From contig DATKEN010000112.1 of assembly GCA_035512155.1 (NCBI GenBank), forward strand, positions 15,316 through 79,315: a DNA stretch of 64,000 nt, read 5' to 3'. The DNA is from JABCYV01 sp035512155 (GTDB lineage Bacteria; Acidobacteriota; Terriglobia; Terriglobales; Acidobacteriaceae). The first letter of the stretch is position 1. Each line of letters opens with the position of its first letter. A program made the position numbers and the translations under genes. Below are positions 60,415 to 64,000 of the stretch, one piece after another. The notes below the pieces were generated by a model, which was not told the origin of the DNA, did no database searches, and saw only the letters and a list, made by a program, of their open reading frames with translations.

Positions 60415-61916
60415 CAAAATCGAGAAAACTTATTCTGCAACACCTCGGCCAACCCGAAAGCAAACTTCAGCCGTCAGCCCTCTCCACCGCGGAGGCCGAG
60501 GATCCCAACATACCCAAGCGAGTTATGGGATTCCGCGACCTCGTGCTCTTTTACGTGGTCACCGGCATCAGCCTGCGCTGGATCGCAACCGCTGCCTCGG
60601 CTGGTCCGAGTTCGATCGTCATCTGGATTGGCGCCTGGCTGGCTTTCTATATGCCGCTCGCGCTCTCAGTCCTGGAATTGTCCTCACGTTATCCCCACGA
60701 GGGCGGTATTTACGTGTGGACGAAGCGCGCCTTTGGCGATTTTTCCGGATTCATGTCGGCTTGGACCTACTGGACCTGCAACCTGCCCTACTTCCCGGCT
60801 GTGCTCTACTTCGCCGCGAGCAACGCGCTTTACATCCGGCAGGACGCCTGGGGACACCTCTCAGGCAGCACGAGCTTCTTCATTGTGTTTTCTTTGCTCG
60901 CCCTGGGCTTGGCAACTGTGCTCAACATTTTCGGGCTGAATGTGGGCACTTGGCTGCACAATCTGGGCGCGCTGACCATGTGGATTCCTGCCTGCATCAT
61001 CATGGCGATGGGAGCCGTAGCCTGGCATCGCTACGGATCCGCTACATCGTTCACGTTGCACTCCATGACTCCCAGCATCCACATCAATGATGTCATTTTC
61101 TGGTCGGTGCTGATCTATGCCTTCGCTGGCTGCGAGACCGCTTCGCTCATGGGAGGCGAGATCAAAAATGCCCGCCGCGCCATTCCCTGGGCGCTAGTGA
61201 TTGGCGGGATTACGGTGACGCTCTGTTACATCGTTGGGACTGCCAGCGTGCTGGTGGCGCTGCCGTCCTCCGACGTCAGCAACTTGCAGGGACTGATGCA
61301 GGCGATTTCCAGCACGGCGCATCGTGTTGGTTTCGAAGGCGTCATTCCCTTTGCGGCATTTCTGATTATGCTGAGCAATGTCGGCGCGGCTGGTGCCTAC
61401 CTGGCCGCGGTGGCACGGCTGCCCTTCGTTGCCGGCATTGATCGTTTTCTGCCGCCTGTGTTCGGGGCGTTGCATCCGAGATGGAAGACGCCGTGGGTCG
61501 GACTACTGACTCAGTTCGTTTTCGGTGCAGCGTTCATTTTTCTTGGTCAAGCCGGCACCAGCATCAAGGGTGCCTATGACGTGCTGGTGGCGATGGGCGT
61601 AATCACGTATTTCATCCCATACCTCTACCTGTTCGCGGCCATGTTCAAACTGCAGGGCGAACTGGCTGGACCAGATGTGATTCGTCTTCCGGGGGGCAAG
61701 CCGGTGGCCAGAGTGGTGGCGGTGGTGGGATTGATGACCACAACCTTCACTATCGGCTTATCGTTGATTCCACAACCGGACGAGCCGAACAAGCCGCTAG
61801 CCGTGTTGAAGATCGTGGGACTATCAGGGTTGCTGGTGCTGATTGGCGCGGGGATTTATTGGGCGGGGAGAAGAAGGGCGCGTGGCATAACTAAACAAAA
61901 ACCACTGTCATCGTGA
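60405..61916 (+). CDS. APC-superfamily amino acid transporter (second copy)
   Basis: 503 aa from ATG 60405 (ATG near 60525, before the first helix, is an alternative; an in-frame extension to 60174 overlaps the previous gene and is rejected). About 12 membrane helices. It shares the APC pattern with ELSSRYPHEGGIYVWTKRAFGDF, FAGCETASLMGGEIKNARRAIP and AVARLPFVAGIDRFLPPVFG. More like the glutamate/GABA antiporter group than the first permease. Its stop (61914-61916) lies within a repeat. Confidence 0.9.
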   Translation: MPFPKSRKLILQHLGQPESKLQPSALSTAEAEDPNIPKRVMGFRDLVLFYVVTGISLRWIATAASAGPSSIVIWIGAWLAFYMPLALSVLELSSRYPHEGGIYVWTKRAFGDFSGFMSAWTYWTCNLPYFPAVLYFAASNALYIRQDAWGHLSGSTSFFIVFSLLALGLATVLNIFGLNVGTWLHNLGALTMWIPACIIMAMGAVAWHRYGSATSFTLHSMTPSIHINDVIFWSVLIYAFAGCETASLMGGEIKNARRAIPWALVIGGITVTLCYIVGTASVLVALPSSDVSNLQGLMQAISSTAHRVGFEGVIPFAAFLIMLSNVGAAGAYLAAVARLPFVAGIDRFLPPVFGALHPRWKTPWVGLLTQFVFGAAFIFLGQAGTSIKGAYDVLVAMGVITYFIPYLYLFAAMFKLQGELAGPDVIRLPGGKPVARVVAVVGLMTTTFTIGLSLIPQPDEPNKPLAVLKIVGLSGLLVLIGAGIYWAGRRRARGITKQKPLSS

Positions 61917-61974
61917 GCGCAGTATGGTCGTTCGCGAACGAACGGCCATGCGAAGTCGAAGGATGACAGTGGTT
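61900..61974. repeat. dispersed repeat (family 1) with long inverted ends, between convergent genes
   Basis: AACCACTGTCATC (61900-61912) and GATGACAGTGGTT (61962-61974) are perfect 13-base inverted ends around GTTCGCGAAC. The inner CGAAGTCGAAGGATGACAG is the family 1 core. It holds the stop codon of the second permease and ends 8 bases before the stop of the GcvT-like gene, so it may act as a two-way terminator. Confidence 0.75.
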
Positions 61975-61982
61975 GTGAGTTC

Positions 61983-63179
61983 CTACACCGGCACCATCGT
62001 CTTCCTCGCCGGATTGAAGAACGGAATCTTCACAACCTTCGCTGTCACCTTCTGACGAACGGCCTCAATCGTAATTTCCATCTGCAGCTTCGTATCTAAT
62101 TGCGAGTGCGCCGACTCTACGCTGGCCAGCGCAATCATTTTCTTCAGCACTGGCGACCACGTGGTGGTAGTCGCTTTGCCCACCTGCTTTTCGCCCAAAT
62201 ACACGGGGACAGCCACGCGCGAAGCTTGAGTTGGCGCCGCGGGAGTCAGCCCGAACTTGTCAAAGCGTTCTTCCACTTCTGGCCAATTGATCTCGATTCC
62301 GACTAGCTGCCGCGCCACGCCGTTTTTTTGATCGTGTGCCAAGGCAGTCTTGCCAATAAAATTTTCCTTTTCGAGATGGACCATCTTGCCGAACCCGAGC
62401 TCATACGGCGAATACTTCTGCGACGGAATCAGCGCCTTCTTGCTACTGCTGTAATCCACTTCGATCAGCAGCAGACCCGCCTCCACGCGCGCAACATCCA
62501 GCGCCAGCATCCCAGCGGCGTGAATGTCGAACTGCTTACCCTTGTCCATCAATGCGTCCCAGACCTTCACTGCGTCATTCCAGGGAACCCAGATCTCGTA
62601 TCCGAGGTCGCCGGTGTATCCTGTGCGCGAAATATCGACCGGAACACCGGCGATCTTACCGCGAGTCATACGGAAATACTTGAGGTCCGCGATTTCCGCT
62701 TCCGCCACGGACTTCATCAGCTTGCCCGAGGTCGGTCCCTGCAGTGCCAGCGCCGCGACTTTCTCGGAGATGTCTTCGATCTGAACATCCATGTTCAGGC
62801 CGTTCTGGCGAAACCACCGCAGACTGGGATCAGCTGCAGTCCAGCGATATTTATTCTCTTCGAGGCGGGTGATGGTGCCATCATCAATCACTTTTCCTTG
62901 TTCATCGCACCAGCAGCAATAAATTACCTGTCCCACTTTTACCTTATTGATGTCACGGGTGATCACGCGATTCACCAGCTTGGTTGCGTCTTTGCCGGTG
63001 ACCAGATACTTGTAGAGTGGCGTGATGTCGATGAGCGCAGCCGCGTTGCGGATAGCGTTGTACTCGTGCTCGTGATGTACTTCATACACGCTGACCGTGT
63101 AATAGCCGGACCACTCGCGATAGTTCAGGCTGTGGCACAGTGGAAATGTTCTCTCGTGAAACGCGGTCCCGATGGGCAA
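61983..63179 (-). CDS. GcvT-like aminomethyltransferase
   Basis: 398 aa from TTG 63179, preceded by GAGG, giving the family-like start LPIGTAFHERT. An open frame extends to GTG 63308 and would add 43 residues. The folate-binding GcvT fold is visible: HHEHEYNAIRNAAALIDITPLYKY, SRTGYTGDLGYEIWVP and GMLALDVARVEAGLLLIEVDY. It could be the T protein of glycine cleavage or a related demethylase. No gcvH or gcvP is in the window. It lies just after the aldehyde dehydrogenase gene. Confidence 0.85.
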   Translation of the reverse strand: MPIGTAFHERTFPLCHSLNYREWSGYYTVSVYEVHHEHEYNAIRNAAALIDITPLYKYLVTGKDATKLVNRVITRDINKVKVGQVIYCCWCDEQGKVIDDGTITRLEENKYRWTAADPSLRWFRQNGLNMDVQIEDISEKVAALALQGPTSGKLMKSVAEAEIADLKYFRMTRGKIAGVPVDISRTGYTGDLGYEIWVPWNDAVKVWDALMDKGKQFDIHAAGMLALDVARVEAGLLLIEVDYSSSKKALIPSQKYSPYELGFGKMVHLEKENFIGKTALAHDQKNGVARQLVGIEINWPEVEERFDKFGLTPAAPTQASRVAVPVYLGEKQVGKATTTTWSPVLKKMIALASVESAHSQLDTKLQMEITIEAVRQKVTAKVVKIPFFNPARKTMVPV

Positions 63180-63295
63180 GATAGTGGCCTCGGGGAGGAT
63201 TTTACTCGAAACGGGATTTATCTGCAGGCGCGCCTGCGCGGCAACCGTCGCGGCTGTACGTCGATTCCTGGTTCTGATTATCGAGTCTGGCTTCC

Positions 63296-64000
63296 TTAGG
63301 CGATCCACACCGTCTTGATATTCACGAATTCCCGGATCCCGAAAACGCCCAACTCCCGCCCGTGCCCCGACTGCTTGACTCCACCGAACGGAATGCGCGT
63401 ATCGGAAGCCACCATCTTGTTGATGAATACCATCCCTGCCTCGAGTTCGTTGATGAAACGCTCGCGCTCCCGCTCATCATTGGTCCAGGCACTTGCGCCG
63501 AGTCCGAAGCGGCTGTCATTTGCGATGCGGATGGCCTCATCCTGATCCTTCACCCGAAACACCGACGCCACCGGGCCAAAAAATTCCTCGCGGTACGCCG
63601 GCGACTCTTTGGGAATGTTGGTCAGAACCGTGGGCGCGTAATAATTCCCCGGCTGCTTCAGCGGATGCCCGCCCGTCAACACCTTGGCCCCGGCCTGCAC
63701 CGTCTTCTGCACATCGGCGTCGAGCGACTTGACGCCGTCCGCCGTGGCCAGCGGACCCAGCTCCGTTTTCTCATCGAAAGGATCTCCCACCCGCAGGTTC
63801 TTCATGCGCTCGACAAACTTGCGCTCGAACTCCGCCGCAATCGGCTCCGCCACAATGAAACGCTTCGCCGCGATGCACGATTGCCCATTGTTGATGACGC
63901 GCGCCTCCACCGCCGTGGCCACCGCCGTGTCCAGATTCGCGCTGGGCATCACGATGAATGGATCGCTACCGCCCAGCTCGAGGACGACTTTCTTAATCCG
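63296..64000 (-). CDS. NAD(P)-dependent aldehyde dehydrogenase, 3' part (truncated by window edge)
   Basis: The frame is open to base 64000 and the start lies outside. Visible: VVLELGGSDPFIV with the catalytic Glu, NNGQSCIAAKRF with the nucleophilic Cys, and FFGPVASVFRV, TDRI-type FGGVKQSGHGRELG near the end. It resembles succinate-semialdehyde dehydrogenase (GabD type). The first half of the protein is missing. It precedes the GcvT-like gene on the same strand. Confidence 0.9.
   Translation of the reverse strand, partial: RIKKVVLELGGSDPFIVMPSANLDTAVATAVEARVINNGQSCIAAKRFIVAEPIAAEFERKFVERMKNLRVGDPFDEKTELGPLATADGVKSLDADVQKTVQAGAKVLTGGHPLKQPGNYYAPTVLTNIPKESPAYREEFFGPVASVFRVKDQDEAIRIANDSRFGLGASAWTNDERERERFINELEAGMVFINKMVASDTRIPFGGVKQSGHGRELGVFGIREFVNIKTVWIA

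Noticed and set aside
62328..63299. 323-aa plus-strand open frame
   Set aside because: It is antisense to the GcvT-like gene, whose protein has clear family motifs.
1..64000. Search for rRNA, tRNA, CRISPR arrays, transposases and prophage genes
   Set aside because: None was recognised by reading; tRNA genes can be missed by eye, so a covariance-model scan would be decisive.

Overview
The window (64 kb, both ends cutting through genes) looks like a chromosomal segment of a soil-type Acidobacteriota, probably near Koribacter/Terriglobia. This is inferred from gene content: homodimeric PDH E1 with a two-lipoyl E2, several TonB-domain proteins, lipid A genes (lpxD, an LpxL-type acyltransferase, lnt), YVTN propeller proteins and families of hairpin-forming intergenic repeats. 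No database search was run. No rRNA, tRNA, CRISPR array, integrase or transposase was seen.

Layout. 1-2.7 kb: end of a ClC channel, a secreted lipoprotein-sorting-like protein, a Dps ferritin. 2.9-9.1 kb: pyruvate dehydrogenase genes aceE-aceF-lpdA, separated by repeats. 9.2-16.7 kb: an MscS channel, two tandem REC-TM-TonB fusion proteins, uvrB. 16.8-17.5 kb: a PIN/Phd toxin-antitoxin pair whose promoter appears leaderless. 17.5-20.6 kb: a minus-strand signalling operon (PilZ-like protein, unknown 350-aa protein, degenerate receiver with a lone DHp domain, divergent CheR). 20.8-25.0 kb: soluble GAF/PAS histidine kinase, single-domain response regulator and sigma-54 activator (NtrC type). 25.3-33.5 kb: a divergent chemosensory operon (small TonB protein, MCP, CheW, CheR, CheA, CheB, CheY, CheX) with no motility genes beside it. 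33.6-44.1 kb: propeller lipoprotein, Ku, DUF92, secreted cyclase-family hydrolase, DinB/YfiT, DUF218, TsaC-type enzyme, TrmH-type methylase, RarA, GAF-PP2C phosphatase. 44.1-52.3 kb: CoA-binding protein, unknown protein, and the minus-strand cluster lpxD - P-loop NTPase - lnt - prfB (programmed frameshift) - cation transporter, then an LpxL-type acyltransferase. 52.5-64 kb: SYLF protein, a NarL-type regulator with a degenerate receiver, SufT/MIP18 protein, P1 peptidase, methyltransferase, zinc-ribbon microprotein, two APC permeases, a GcvT-like protein and a truncated aldehyde dehydrogenase.

The strongest regulatory signal lies at 25.0-25.3 kb. A near-consensus sigma-54 promoter (TGGCATG-N4-TTGCA) precedes the chemosensory operon. 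Two palindromes of the form TCTCA-N3-TGAGA sit about 160 and 230 bp upstream of its expected start, in the region shared with the divergent kinase/NtrC operon. A third copy lies just upstream of the PilZ/CheR operon. The simplest reading is one circuit: kinase plus NtrC-type activator, acting through TCTCA-N3-TGAGA sites, switches on the chemosensory array and perhaps the accessory PilZ/CheR operon.

Two dispersed repeat families punctuate the window. One carries the motif CTGTCATCCTTCGACTCCGC or its reverse complement, the other is a CCAC..AAGGGCACGAAGG..TTCGTGG inverted repeat. In places they supply the stop codons and last residues of neighbouring proteins.
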